64,000 nt of DNA from Phragmites australis (lineage: Eukaryota > Streptophyta > Magnoliopsida > Poales > Poaceae): contig NC_084931.1 in NCBI RefSeq assembly GCF_958298935.1, forward strand, positions 13,729,334 through 13,793,333. Reading direction: 5' to 3'. Under the pieces are notes generated by a model that was not told the origin of the DNA, searched no databases, and was given only the letters and a program-made list of their open reading frames with translations. The translations under genes were made by a program, and so were the position numbers. Below, in pieces: positions 54,068-64,000 of this stretch. Numbering within the stretch: position 1 is the stretch's first letter; each line of letters begins with the position of its first letter.

Positions 54068-56383
54068 TGTCACACCCTGATTTTCAATTTTCACAAATTT
54101 CTAAAATTTTCCAAGATTAGATTATAGGTTGAATAATTAGAATAGGAAAAAACCCTATTTTCTAAATTCAAATTCAACTTTGAATTAGGTTATTAATTAT
54201 TTGAATGCATTCATGTTGAAGATAGGCATATAGGTTTTCTTTGGATTTTATTGGATTTTATCTGAGCTCTTTTGGAGTTTATTAGAATTTATTTGAGTTA
54301 ATCTTATTTCCAAAATACCAAAATGTTTTTATTTGCTCAAAATATATTTTACTAGCTTCTAAATGTTTTCAAAAGCTTGCTGGAATTTTCCTAGAATTTT
54401 TTAGGCTTCATTTGGTATTTTATTTGGGTTTTAGTTTGTGTTGGAGCAAGAGATCGTCTTGCGCTCATAAGTATGGCGAGAGTTTCTTTTAAGGACGAGC
54501 AAGCTTTGAAATGAAGTTTGAGATGAAGGAACACTAAAAATGTATTGATAGTAGAAAATATTGGTCTAGGGGGAGTATCACTATATGTCTTTGTATTTTG
54601 TGTATTTGTCTCTCCTCCCCCCAGATGACCATGACCCCCTATTTATAGGGTTATACGTAGCTTGGTGTACAAGTTAGCACCATGTATAAATATCTAGGAC
54701 CTGACTGAATTACATGGCCTTATCCTAGATAACTACTTTTAAACCTACATAGAAGATAAATATCTATCATAGTAACTATTGCAGTACAAGCAACCCTAGG
54801 CGGTGAACTGGTCGCCAATTGCGGCAAGCCGCCGCACTGACAAGGGTGTCAGGATGACCTCCATTGCACTGGAGTGTCAAGATAAGGACCACTTGCACCA
54901 GCATTAATTGTTCGTCACTTTGTGTCAGGTCGGTTGCATAGGGTGTCATTTCTTCCCTGATATTATCTCCATGGAGACATGCTACATCTTCGAGCTTCGA
55001 GAAGGCCACATAGGCACCGGAGGGGTGGGCCCGAAGGGGTCCACAGCCTCCGGAGACCAGGTCTCTTGCTGAGAGTCTGGAGACCGAAGACTCTAGAGAG
55101 ACCTGTGATAGCGATCCTAACCATTGTTCGTAGGCTGGTCTATTTCCTCCAACATTTTGCTTTCCCTCTCTTCTAAAAATTCCAAAACAAAAATAAAAGC
55201 CATATTCCAATCTAGCCCAGCCCAGCTAGACAACCTACTCTCTCTCTCCCTCCTGGTCCATCCAACTCCCTCCCCGGCCCAGCTCGCCAGGCGGCCTACT
55301 GCTCCATCCCTCAAATGCTCTCCCGCTTAGGCCTACTTCGGCCCAGCTCGCACACCTACTCTCACCACCTGGGCTGTGCTCAGCAGCAGCCGTGCCAGCC
55401 CACTCGCCATCCCACTAGCAAAATGCGCCTCGCGCCGCTTCCACCTTCGCAAGCGCTATCTCCTTCCTTGACTCGTTCTCACCACCACCACCATGTCTGA
55501 GCTGGAAAACCGCAGCCACCCTAGAGTCCTGATCATTCCCAAGAGCCCCTCCGCGCACCTATATATTCTCACACTGGCCCTCAGTTTTTCTCATTGCCTC
55601 AACTCATCGAATCTCAAGCGCAACTGCCAAAACCTGGTGCCACCACCACCATAGCCACCGCCTCGGCTGAGCTCATTATTGTGTCACTCTAGCGCCACTT
55701 TGCACAATCTAAGCCACCCAAGAGGTCCGCCGCCACCCACCGAAGCTCTTTCTGCCATCAATTTGGTTCACCAGCTGCGGATCTACCCCACCGATGAGAT
55801 CTCGTGTGCCGCTACCTCCTTCTTTGTTGCCAACCGCCTTACCATGTCAGGCTGCCAGTGGTAAGTCCCAAAATGGAGTCACCATCGTCCCCTCTCTATT
55901 TTTTGCCGCTCGCCGTCACGCCCTGAGGTCGGCGATGAGGTTTGCGCTGTCCTCCGGTGAGGTCACCGTCGTGTCGACCTCAGCTCCGCCATGCTGATCC
56001 CCTCTGGTAGCCCCTTCTCCCTCTGTCGTTAGATCCAAACCATGTGGCCAAGATTAGATCAGATGCATACCCTTTCACCAACCAATCCAAAATTGACACG
56101 ATCAACCTAGTCAGCACTTAAAGTGACATCATCAAGACATGTCATCACCACATCAATAGATCTGTTGATGTGTTAGCCCAGTTAGCAACTTAGAGTTTTC
56201 TAGCACAAAAATAATTCCAAGAAATTCTAGAAAATAGCTCTTTTTGCGAAAAAGCCCCTGCAAATTCAAAGTCTCATATCTTCTTTGTTTTGAGTGATTC
56301 TTGCGCTCAAATTTGTCAAAAATATGCTATGGGAGTAGTTCTTGTGCCCCATGCTAGTTTCAGATAGCAGGCATTGGTGGAGA
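54068..56383 (+). mobile_element. Chromovirus-type LTR, 3'-truncated, holding a solo LTR
   Basis: It starts TGTCACACCCTGATTTTC and resembles the start of the other chromovirus LTRs (TTCATGTTGAAGATAGGCAT). A TATA box, TATATAT, lies at 55560-55566 in the context GCGCACCTATATATTC. A 716-bp element interrupts it at 54439-55154. It ends without a CA terminus near 56383. Open frames in 55315-55997 lie in the GC-rich leader and show no domain. Confidence 0.78.
54439..55154 (-). mobile_element. Solo LTR, 716 bp, same family as 16303-17033
   Basis: The termini TGTTGGAG and CTCCAACA form an 8-bp inverted repeat. Flanks GTTTG (54434-54438) and TTTTG (55155-55159) form a 5-bp duplication with one mismatch. 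It carries the TATA palindrome CCCTATAAATAGGG, with TATAAATA on the minus strand at 54647-54640. Confidence 0.93.
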
Positions 56384-57090
56384 ACTTGGCGGCCCTGGTG
56401 GCGATGGAGGAGGCCAGGAAGAAGGGAAAGGAGGCCAGGGTGGTGGTTTCTTCGACTTCTTTCCCTGTCTTCCGATAGCTCGGGGGTCGGCTATTGCATC
56501 AGCTACTGCAGTGGCAGGTTACAGAAGAGGAACATACGCCGCTTCATGCGCGGCCCCTGCTGGGACCCGTAGGAGGCGAAGGCGCCCTTCGGGGGAGTTT
56601 TTGGTGAAGTCACGGAACATTCTTGTCTCACGGTCAATTATGGCTTCGCTGCAGGCCATAGTTTGTCTTTTGCCACCTTGTACTCTTTCTCCCCTGGTTT
56701 GCTCTTTTGGGGTATGTCTCCTCCATATCGACCTTTGTACTATTGCTTCTTTGTACATGCCCTCCGATGCACAAGTTGCTAATAATATATTTTGAGCCTT
56801 TGCAGATAATTGTATTCCTTCTTGGGCCGAAGTGTAGGGGATCCTCCGAACAGGTGACCGCGTGTCAATGTGCCTTCGTACCATGACTCTCTAGCCCTTT
56901 TGTAGGTGATGGTTGGTTTTGGCAACCGACGTACTGAGACCTCGCATAGGTCTTGCCTGAATTTGACCGAGGTAGGTGTCTGTGCGATATGGAGGGTTTG
57001 GACCTCATCGTTGTGGCTGAGCGTACTGACTTCATTCCTTCCTGGGGAGAGGTGGCCCCAGGAATCTAGTAGCAGTGGGCATGTAGGGTA
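56384..57090 (+). pseudogene. Possible antisense-ORF exons of the Tat-like remnant
   Basis: A Glu/Lys/Arg-rich piece (AALVAMEEARKKGKEAR) at 56384-56476 is followed by further short open pieces. Two T-rich tracts ending CAG or TAG (56800-56807 and 56895-56905) look like splice acceptors. The assignment is by position and composition only. Confidence 0.3.
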
Positions 57091-57292
57091 ACCAAGGATG
57101 GCCGGGAGAAGTAATGGTGACCTCCTTGTTCCTGGCCATCACTAAGTTTCAGCACAACATACTCCTCCTGTCTGGCATCGGTAGGGATTTCTTCCAAATT
57201 TGTTTCAGATTTCCAATTCAAAGTAATCCATCTGGAACTTTGGGGACAAGCTCTGGAGGTGATCCTTGATCCTTCAGGTCCTTAACCTCTGC

Positions 57293-57790
57293 CCGGCTCT
57301 AGAGGTATCTCGTTCGGAGCCTGGTGGTGGTGTGTTAAGGGCGAGGCCGATGCTAGGCTGGAAGGGAGGTCCATGACCCCCTTCACCTTTAGCTGCTGCC
57401 TACCAACGGAGGCACTCCGTCCAGAGCCTGGAGGTGATTTTGTCGGAGACGACGCCGATGCTAGGCTGGAAGGGAGGCCTGCGACCCTATGACCTTTAGC
57501 CGTGCCTAGCTCTAGAGGCACTCTGTCCGGAGCCTGGCGGTGGTTTTATCGGAGGCGAAGCCAAAGGCACGACCAGCAGGAAGGGCAGTCCGAAACCCTA
57601 TTGGCCCTTTGGCCACTGCCTGGATCTGGAGGCACTCCGTCCGGAGCCTGGCGGTGGATTTGTCGGATGCGAGGCTGATGCTAGGCTGGAAGGGAGGCCT
57701 GCGACCATCTTGGCCCTTTAGCCACTACTTGGCTCTGAAGGCACTTCGTCCAGAGCCTGGCAGCGGTTTTGTTGGAGGCGAAGCTACTGC
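57293..57790. repeat. Tandem repeat of about 110 bp, 4-5 units, array 1
   Basis: Units share GGCTCTAGAGGCACTCCGTC, GGAGCCTGGCGGTGG, GATGCTAGGCTGGAAGGGAG and CCTTTAGCC. A related array follows at 60020-60350. Confidence 0.88.
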
Positions 57791-58099
57791 TTCTGCAATG
57801 AATAGTTGGGGATTCCATACTATTTTTTATGCCACACAGAGTGGACTTTCAATTAATATTAGCATAGTCTTCATATATGATGTATCAACATGTCTAGAGG
57901 AGACTGTAGGGTAATGACTTTACCTTTTACCACACGTGTTTGAGTTACAAAGGCCATACCTCACCCTACGGGGAGAGTTTATACCCCTCCGGCCTGCGGG
58001 CTATGCCTTTCAGATGCTAGTGGGTTTCACACCCCTCCGGCATAGAGGTGTCGCCTTCAAAATGCCAAAGGATTTATCAGATAGGTTTTTAGAACATCT

Positions 58100-58690
58100 C
58101 CATAGATGGAGTTTTTAAGAACATCCCCTTGCGCTAAGATTTTCAAGATGTTTTTGCCTCGTGGTTGTTTTTTCAAGATCTCTGTTTGGCAGAGGTTTTG
58201 GAAGACATCCCGGTTTGATGGAGGTTTTGGGAGACGTTTCCGTTTTACAGAGTTTTTTCAAGACATCTCCATTATAGGGAGGTTTTGGAAGACTCTCCAT
58301 TATACGGAGGTTTTGGGAGGCGTTTCTGTTTTACGAAGGTATTTCAAGACATCTCCATTTAGGGAGGTTTTGGAAAACTCTCTGTTTGGTGGAGGTTTTC
58401 AATAAATTTCCATTTTTGTAGAGATTTTTTGGAAGACTCTCCATTTTTGTGGGGGTTTTGGAAGACTCTCCATCTGGTGGAGGTTTTCAAGACATCTTTG
58501 CTTTTGCGGGGGTTTTTGGAAGACATCCCCATTTTGCGGGGGTTTTTGGAAGGCTCTCCATCTTGCGGAGGTTTTTGGAAGACATCTCCGTTTTTGCTAA
58601 GGTTTTTGGAAGACTCTCCATCTTGCGGAGGTTTTCAAGACATCTACATTTTTGTGGAGGTTGGAAGACTCTCTGTCTTGTGGAGGTTTT
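58100..58690. repeat. Tandem repeat of 28-32 bp, about 20 units
   Basis: Units have the form GGAGGTTTTGGAAGACTCTCC or GGAGGTTTTCAAGACATCTCC with small length changes. Open frames across it are by-products of the repeat. Confidence 0.92.
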
Positions 58691-58727
58691 GCACCCCCTT
58701 CGGCAAGTATTAATGCCGAAGGCCCTA

Positions 58728-59710
58728 CACACTATCGAAGCTACGCAATACCTTCCAGGAAACCTAGGTAGTCTTGCCTTTCAGGTGACCTCGGCATACT
58801 ACGCCCATAGTGTGTAGGCATGTCATGCTCCCGAGGATACTCCCTGGGTGCACCGTAACTCTGCCGCTGAGGGTGCCCCTTAGTGCGTGGCATTATACAA
58901 CCGAAGCTATGCAATACCTTCTAGGAAACCTAGGCATAATCTACCCTCCAGGTGACCTCGGCAAGCTGCACTCGTGGTGTATAAGCATGTCATGCATCTC
59001 GAGGCGGCTCCCCGAGTGCTCCGCATCCTCATTATCAAGGACGTTAGGTTTAGGCAAGCAATGCTTACAGGTGTGTGCGCGTGTCACGCCTCCTGAATAA
59101 ATCCCTTGGGGGCACCGCAACTACATTACCAAGGATTTCCCTTAGTAACCGGCATCTACACACTATTAAGGCTATGCAATACCTTCCAGGAAGCCTAAGT
59201 ATAATCTTCCTTCCAGGAAACCTAGGCATGTTGTGCCCACGATGTGTAGGCATGTCGTGCAACGAGGATATCATGCGACGATATTCCTCAGATACTACAT
59301 CTCTGCTACCGAGGATGTCCCTCAGTGCGTGGCTTCGACACTACTGAGGCTATGCAATCCTTCCAGGACACCTTAGTATAATCTACCTTTTGGGTGACCT
59401 AGGCATGCTGCGTCTGCAGGTGTGTGGGCCTCACTGTCTAAGGAGACTATGCGATACCTTCTAGGAAACCTAGGCAGTCTTGCCTTCCAGGTGACCTAGG
59501 CATGCTACGCCCGCTGTACGTGGGATTGTCCTGCTTCCTGAAGAAAACCTTTGGGTGCGCCACAACACTATCTATCAAGGAAGTCCCTTGATACATGGCA
59601 ACTACACTGTCAAGGCTACGCAATACCTTCAAGGACACCTAGGAAGTCTTGCCTTCCAGGTGACCTAGGCATGCTGCGTCTGCAGGCGTGTAGGTATTTT
59701 CATGGCTATG
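58728..59710. repeat. Irregular tandem repeat, about six units of 95-260 bp
   Basis: Each unit begins near AAGGCTATGCAATACCTTCC, followed by AGGAAACCTAGGCA, TTCCAGGTGACCT and a GTGTGTAGGCATGTC segment. Lengths vary by internal gain or loss. Confidence 0.85.
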
Positions 59711-60019
59711 TACTAGTTAAATTTGGCGGTCTACTGTCAATAAGCAGCGAATTGCAGTATAAGGCATAGCCAGGTCAGATGACTATTCATAACTCATGCC
59801 AAACTGAGATATAACTTAAGTTCTACTACTTAATGCTAAACAGGGATATAATCTAAGTTTACTATTTCTACCTAGTGGTTATCTGTTGCAAAATCTTCTA
59901 ATAGCAAGGTTGGATACTTCTAGCATGTTTTGATCTTAATGTATGAAAGATAGACCAACTAGGTAAACTATTGACAAGTGATCATGGGCGTACCTTTGCC
60001 AGAATAAGGCCTCTATCGT

Positions 60020-60350
60020 GAGGTTTGGAGGCCCCAAAGCCAATGGCTAGGCCAGGAGAGGTGGTCCTCGACCCCCTCGGCCCTTAGCCGCTACCTAGCT
60101 CTGAAGGAAATCTGTCCAGAGCCTGGCAACGGCGTGTTAGAGGATAAGCCGAAGACTAGGCCGGGAGAGGCGCTCTGCCACCACCTCGGCCCTTGGCTGC
60201 TACCTGGCTCTGGAGGCACTCCATCTGGAGCCTGGCAACGGCGTAACAGAGGCAAAGCCAAAGTCTAGGCCAGGAAAGGAGCTTTGTGACCCCCTCCTCC
60301 CTTAGCCACTGCCTAGCTCTGGAGGCACCCTGTCTAGAGCCTAGTGACGG
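60020..60350. repeat. Tandem repeat of about 110 bp, 3 units, array 2
   Basis: Units share CCTAGCTCTGGAGGCA, AGAGCCTGGCAACGGCG and CTCGGCCCTTAGCC and are diverged copies of the array at 57293-57790. Confidence 0.88.
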
Positions 60351-61176
60351 CGTTCTCCGACTCAGTCCTTGTCGCTGGGATATTGTACCATTGGTGGCAG
60401 AGTTTGTGGCGACGGAGCAGGGTTACAGAGCTAGATATTTGCCCGGGAGCTTGCTTCAGGCTTAAGACCCTTGTGCCATCCTTCATCAGCTCCCTCTATG
60501 GAAAGGTATCCTACTTGTCTTCTGAGGTATTGCTCCTAGAAGATCATGAGGGTTCGGCAAGCGTCGGTATTGTGGCCGCGCCCCAACCCGTGTAGGATGC
60601 ACCAGTATGCCTCCCGGGGGACCGGAGCTTGCAGTTGTCATTGAGGTCGTTGCCGAGGGCTACGTTCCCTAGAGCCTGTGGTTTCCTCAGGGCCTCTTAC
60701 CCCTTGGGGAGACCGAATAGGCCATCCAGTGAACCGGCTCTCAGAATTGGAGTTGCTTTGACTAGGCCTCCCTGGATGGGTTGGACTTGGAGTTCCCTGC
60801 GCGTTGTTGGCATCACGAGGGCTGCATTGAGAGCATTGGTGGGGTCTGCACACTCCAGAGCCCTGTGCCTCCTTGGAACCCTCTTTCGCCTGAGGGGCCC
60901 AAGGAGGACGCTGGGCGAACAGACCCTCTGAAGATGTTGGCTCGTCCAGGGCATCCCGGTTGCTGTCGAAAGAGATACTTCCGGACCAAGCCCAGGTGAG
61001 AATACCCCTGGGTTCGACCGCCCTGAACCACTAGAACGCGGCCTGCTTGGCTGCGACCTCAATCGCGACTTCTCCTGGTGCGGCGAGGTCTTCACCATGC
61101 AGATGCTGGAAGGCCTCTGTACCGTCTTGAGCCTCCATACCGAACCAAGGTTCTGGGTTGGTAGAGGCCGGAGAAT
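60351..61176 (-). pseudogene. Tat-like gag fragment
   Basis: On the minus strand the sequence reads MEAQDGTEAFQHLHGEDLAAP near 61110 and, after stops, YWCILHGLGRGHNTDACRTL near 60610-60550. The latter resembles the Cys/His segment (C..H....GH...C) of Tat-lineage gag. The plus strand is also open in places (60629-60931), but without motifs. Confidence 0.5.
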
Positions 61177-62489
61177 GCCCCCTATTCCTCATAAACATTA
61201 GAACAATGTTAATATTATGCTTTTCTATGGTATGCCTTGAGTGATTTGGATTCTTTGTTTGAGTGTTGGAATACGTTGTGGGATGCTCTAGCATCTAGTA
61301 ACAGTAACATTCCTTATATATCTCTATAGTTAATAGTATAGTTGGATATTTCCCCTTCTAGTATTTTCTTTTCTTGCACAAACCTTCCTCTTCAATCCTG
61401 ACCAGATGTAGAACATAAAGAAAGACCAGTATAGTGAGGACACCAACCCCATCAATAATAGTAACAACCAGCATACGCCACCATAGTTCAACAAAGAGCA
61501 ACTTTTAGCAACACAGACTCAAATCCTCCAAAGCATGGCTCAGAATATGGAAAGGTTGCTACACATCACTAAATATTTGAGTGCAAAAGACAAACATAGT
61601 CAACAGAACAACAGGAAGAAGAGGAAGATACAATTTCAAGGACAAGGAAGCAGCGCACGTCCTATTATAACAACTCAAGCACTTCTGCACGGATATATGC
61701 TACATTCCAAAAATCAGTACAGACCTTAACCGTAAGCACTTGTTCAGTGTTCAGAATATCAAACACCTCGTTCTACTCCACTTGTCACTCCTCAAGCCAA
61801 GAATATCCTATCTATTGATGCCTCAAGAAAATGATGTTTCCATTGTGGATATAAAGGAAACTATGTGAATAGATGTCCTAAGAAGTCTCCAAATCAGGCC
61901 AACACCAACACTCTAAAGCCTACTCAATCTTAACCCCAAGCATGTAATAGAAATCAGATGCCCTCTCAGAACAACTGTGGACAGCAGGACACCAAGATAC
62001 AAAGCGGTCCTCAGGATCTCAACATCAGTGATTGGATGATTATATACAGCGAATTTTAATCAAACAGGGCCAAACATTTCAAGAAGTGAGAAAACCAAGC
62101 TGGATCAGTGCAACAAGGCAATCCCATCAGTTAAGAAAAGGATAATATCGCAGAAACAGCTCTCCTCCCATGCCTCAACATATAGGTTCCCCATTCTACA
62201 AATCTGGACAGAAACAAACTCCAGGATGCACTTATAAGGGATGCATGTTTTTGCTGTGGGGAAGAAAGACATTATGCCAACTGATGTCCCTTGAGGATTC
62301 TTGTTCTTGACGCTAAGAAAGTGTGTTACACTGTGGAAATGAAGGACACTTCATCAACCAGTGCTCCAAGAGGTACTGTGCTCCACCCAACAAGAAAGTA
62401 GTGTGTTTCCGCTGTGGAGGAGAAGGACAATATTACGCCTACAGATGCCGCAAGAAGTCTTTAGCCCAGAACCGGATCAACCCTCAGCC
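61177..62489 (+). mobile_element. Chromovirus fragment: leader end and gag
   Basis: 61177-61480 is leader, matching 38630-38825. 61481-62489 is gag, matching 52338-53290. No LTR is attached, and it is bounded by Tat-like sequence on the left and other gypsy sequence on the right. Confidence 0.8.
61481..62489 (+). pseudogene. Gag C-terminal part with four zinc-knuckle units
   Basis: After QNMERLLHITKYLSAKDK come four CCHC-like units: CFHCGYKGNYVNRC (61829), CFCCGEERHYAN with a stop (62244), LHCGNEGHFINQC (62324) and CFRCGGEGQYYAYRC (62403). Each would bind zinc and RNA. The second unit's histidine is preceded by Arg instead of Gly, and frames change between units. It is a broken copy of the same gag as at 52338. 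Confidence 0.85.
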
Positions 62490-63074
62490 ACCTCGGTTGA
62501 CAAAGAGGCGTTCAACGATTCTTCGACTAGCTCGATAACGGTTTCGAGTACTACTCAGGGCCACAATTTTTTTGCACCAATATCTCATTGCATTTAATGC
62601 TTTAAATCTCTTTTGACTCATGCAGGAGCCATTAGAAAAAAAATCATAAAAGAACCAGCACACGTCCCTGATAGGCGCACGAAGTTTTGAATGTCATCAT
62701 GATCTTTTGTCAAAAAATATTCTCTTCACCACTATGCAAAATTTCCACCATGACGGTTCAAATTTCAAAAAAATCGTGTGGCAAGGAGTCACTTCTCCTA
62801 ATTATTTTTGGGATCCCGAACAGTTAGGACGATATTTCTCGGTTGACCCAGAATCCTGACTCGGATAAAGTACCTGCTTGGAGGTTTATGCAGCTACCCG
62901 AAGGTGTCTAAAATCTTGAGTAGATGACCCGAGGACTTTCAGATGCCCAGCTAGATGTACATCTTACCCAGAGACTTGAGTTATCACTCGAAGAAACAAC
63001 CTGTCAAGATGTTTCCCTTAGTTGAGCTAAGTTTTTGATCCATCGTAACCTTACTTCACATACTAATGGGGGCT
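62490..63074 (+). mobile_element. 3' untranslated part of a gypsy element
   Basis: No domain was seen. It ends in AATGGGGGCT, a plausible polypurine tract, directly before an LTR at 63075. Acidic and dipeptide-like repeats in this stretch (GACCCGAGGACTTTC, CCAGAGACTTGAG) resemble the 3' region of other Tat-type elements. Confidence 0.5.
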
Positions 63075-63645
63075 TGATGATAAGTACTATAAAAATACCA
63101 TATATGACTATTCTATACGTATACTGATCCTCTAGGGTTTCCTAGATTCTCAAAGCGTACGACTGTTTCTAGGAAAGGAGTCCCTAGATGTATGAAAATG
63201 ACTTGCAAGAGCTAGGCTATCCCTTAAACAAGAAAGTTTATCTCTAAGTTTAAGAATGACAAAATCCTACTTGAAAAAGAGTTCGGGGGCTACACAATAA
63301 CCCCCATATATAGAGAGCCAGAGGACTCGACACAGGAAGTCATACAGAAGCAACAAGCCATCTCAAGATCCTCGATTCCTAAAGAAATCGATGTAATCTT
63401 GATCAACATTAATCTCTCACCAAAACTACGCACAAGGAGCCTTCAAGTAGTTTTAGATACTATCTATACTAGCCACGACTCTCTTGTAATCTATCTCGAA
63501 GATAAATACAAGAATACAAGACGTAGGGTTATTATTCTCTGGGAGGCTCGAACCTGTATAAATCTCTATCTTCTGTTGCTTAATTCGGCAAGAGACAATA
63601 AACTTTCATCACGTATTCGTATGATTAGCGGTTTACTGATCATCA
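63075..63645 (+). repeat. LTR of a gypsy element, about 571 bp
   Basis: The termini TGATGAT and ATCATCA are inverted, and a polypurine tract precedes the LTR. A TATA motif, TATATA, lies at 63306-63311 within CCCATATATAGAG. The segment near 63524-63570 (AGGGTTATTATTCTC, GAACCTGTATAAATC) matches the R/U5-like segment of the Tat LTR at 17196-17240. An open frame at 63399-63716 crosses the LTR and is not a gene. Confidence 0.75.
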
Positions 63646-64000
63646 ACGGAAATTTAATTCACACTCATAAAAAATGCAAATTAATCTCATATTCCGTTCA
63701 AACAGACTGCTATTAAGTCACAAAGAATAATATACAAAAAGATTTGTATGCCTGATTGACTTCAAATTTTAACAATAGAAACTAGAAAATGTTACGAAAC
63801 TAATGCAACAAGAATCAGATCAATCAAATCCCTAGATCTAGAGTTATGACCCTCAAAAGTAGACTGATATAGATGATGATAAAAATAGATTAAATACTAA
63901 TTTCGTAATTAAAAAATAATTATAAAAATTAATCAATCAAATTTTTTTAGAAAATTACCTAGATGATCTAAGATAATTTTGGATGGATCAAATGAAGACA
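63646..64000. other. AT-rich stretch, nothing recognised
   Basis: No open frame with a domain, no repeat and no LTR terminus seen up to the window end. Confidence 0.6.

Larger units (their letters stand above)
56384..61176 (-). mobile_element. Tat-like gypsy remnant: gag, tandem arrays and antisense-ORF pieces, no pol
   Basis: Gag-like sequence lies on the minus strand at the right end (60340-61176). Three kinds of tandem repeat fill the middle (57293-60350). Plus-strand coding-like exons with AG acceptors lie at 56384-57090. This order recalls a Tat element whose pol has been deleted. No LTR is visible at either side. 59711-60019 shows nothing recognisable. Confidence 0.55.

Noticed and set aside
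58106..58817. Open frames of up to 122 codons with Phe/Trp/Glu repeats
   Set aside because: They are translations of the 30-bp tandem array. All frames are open because of the repeat, not because of selection.
63399..63716. 105-codon open frame as a possible gene
   Set aside because: It crosses the LTR end at 63645 and shows no domain.

Overview
The window looks like transposon-dense, probably heterochromatic DNA from a grass (Poaceae). Every recognisable coding sequence belongs to a transposable element: Ty3/gypsy chromoviruses, Tat-lineage gypsy elements that carry an antisense extra ORF of the 'putative gypsy type transposon' kind, one Ty1/copia element, and CACTA (En/Spm) transposons with TNP2-like transposase. 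No host gene, tRNA, rRNA or CRISPR array was found. The grass assignment rests on the combination of element types and is an inference; no species can be named.

Layout from left to right. 1-3052: 5' part of a copia element on the minus strand, cut by the window edge. 3053-7522: decayed Tat-like gypsy element, minus. 7523-15507: CACTA element, minus, split by a 2.7-kb solo LTR at 9697-12424; its 5' end carries subterminal repeats and an unrecognised two-exon gene with a duplicated domain. 15508-16302: a second CACTA fragment. 16303-17033: truncated LTR. 17034-27487: Tat element, minus, with 3' LTR, antisense ORF with its own TATA box and intron, integrase, two RNase H domains and RT; its gag and 5' LTR are missing. 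27488-34379: chromovirus, plus, from mid-gag to a 3' LTR. 34380-35141: CACTA 5' fragment. 35142-54067: another chromovirus, plus, with 5' LTR, primer binding site, gag and a stub of RT. A minus-strand chromovirus (38859-52337) is nested in it and itself holds a 4-kb solo LTR (45155-49149). 54068-56383: partial LTR holding a 716-bp solo LTR. 56384-61176: Tat-like remnant dominated by three kinds of tandem repeat. 61177-62489: gag fragment. 62490-63645: 3' end of a further gypsy element with LTR. 63646-64000: AT-rich, nothing recognised.

None of the elements looks autonomous. Each coding region carries stops, frameshifts, truncations or lost catalytic residues. The sequence does record an insertion order. 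Three solo LTRs have near-perfect 5-bp target-site duplications, and the 35-54 kb block shows three levels of nesting. The least explained items are the duplicated-domain gene in the CACTA end and the antisense gene unit of the Tat element.
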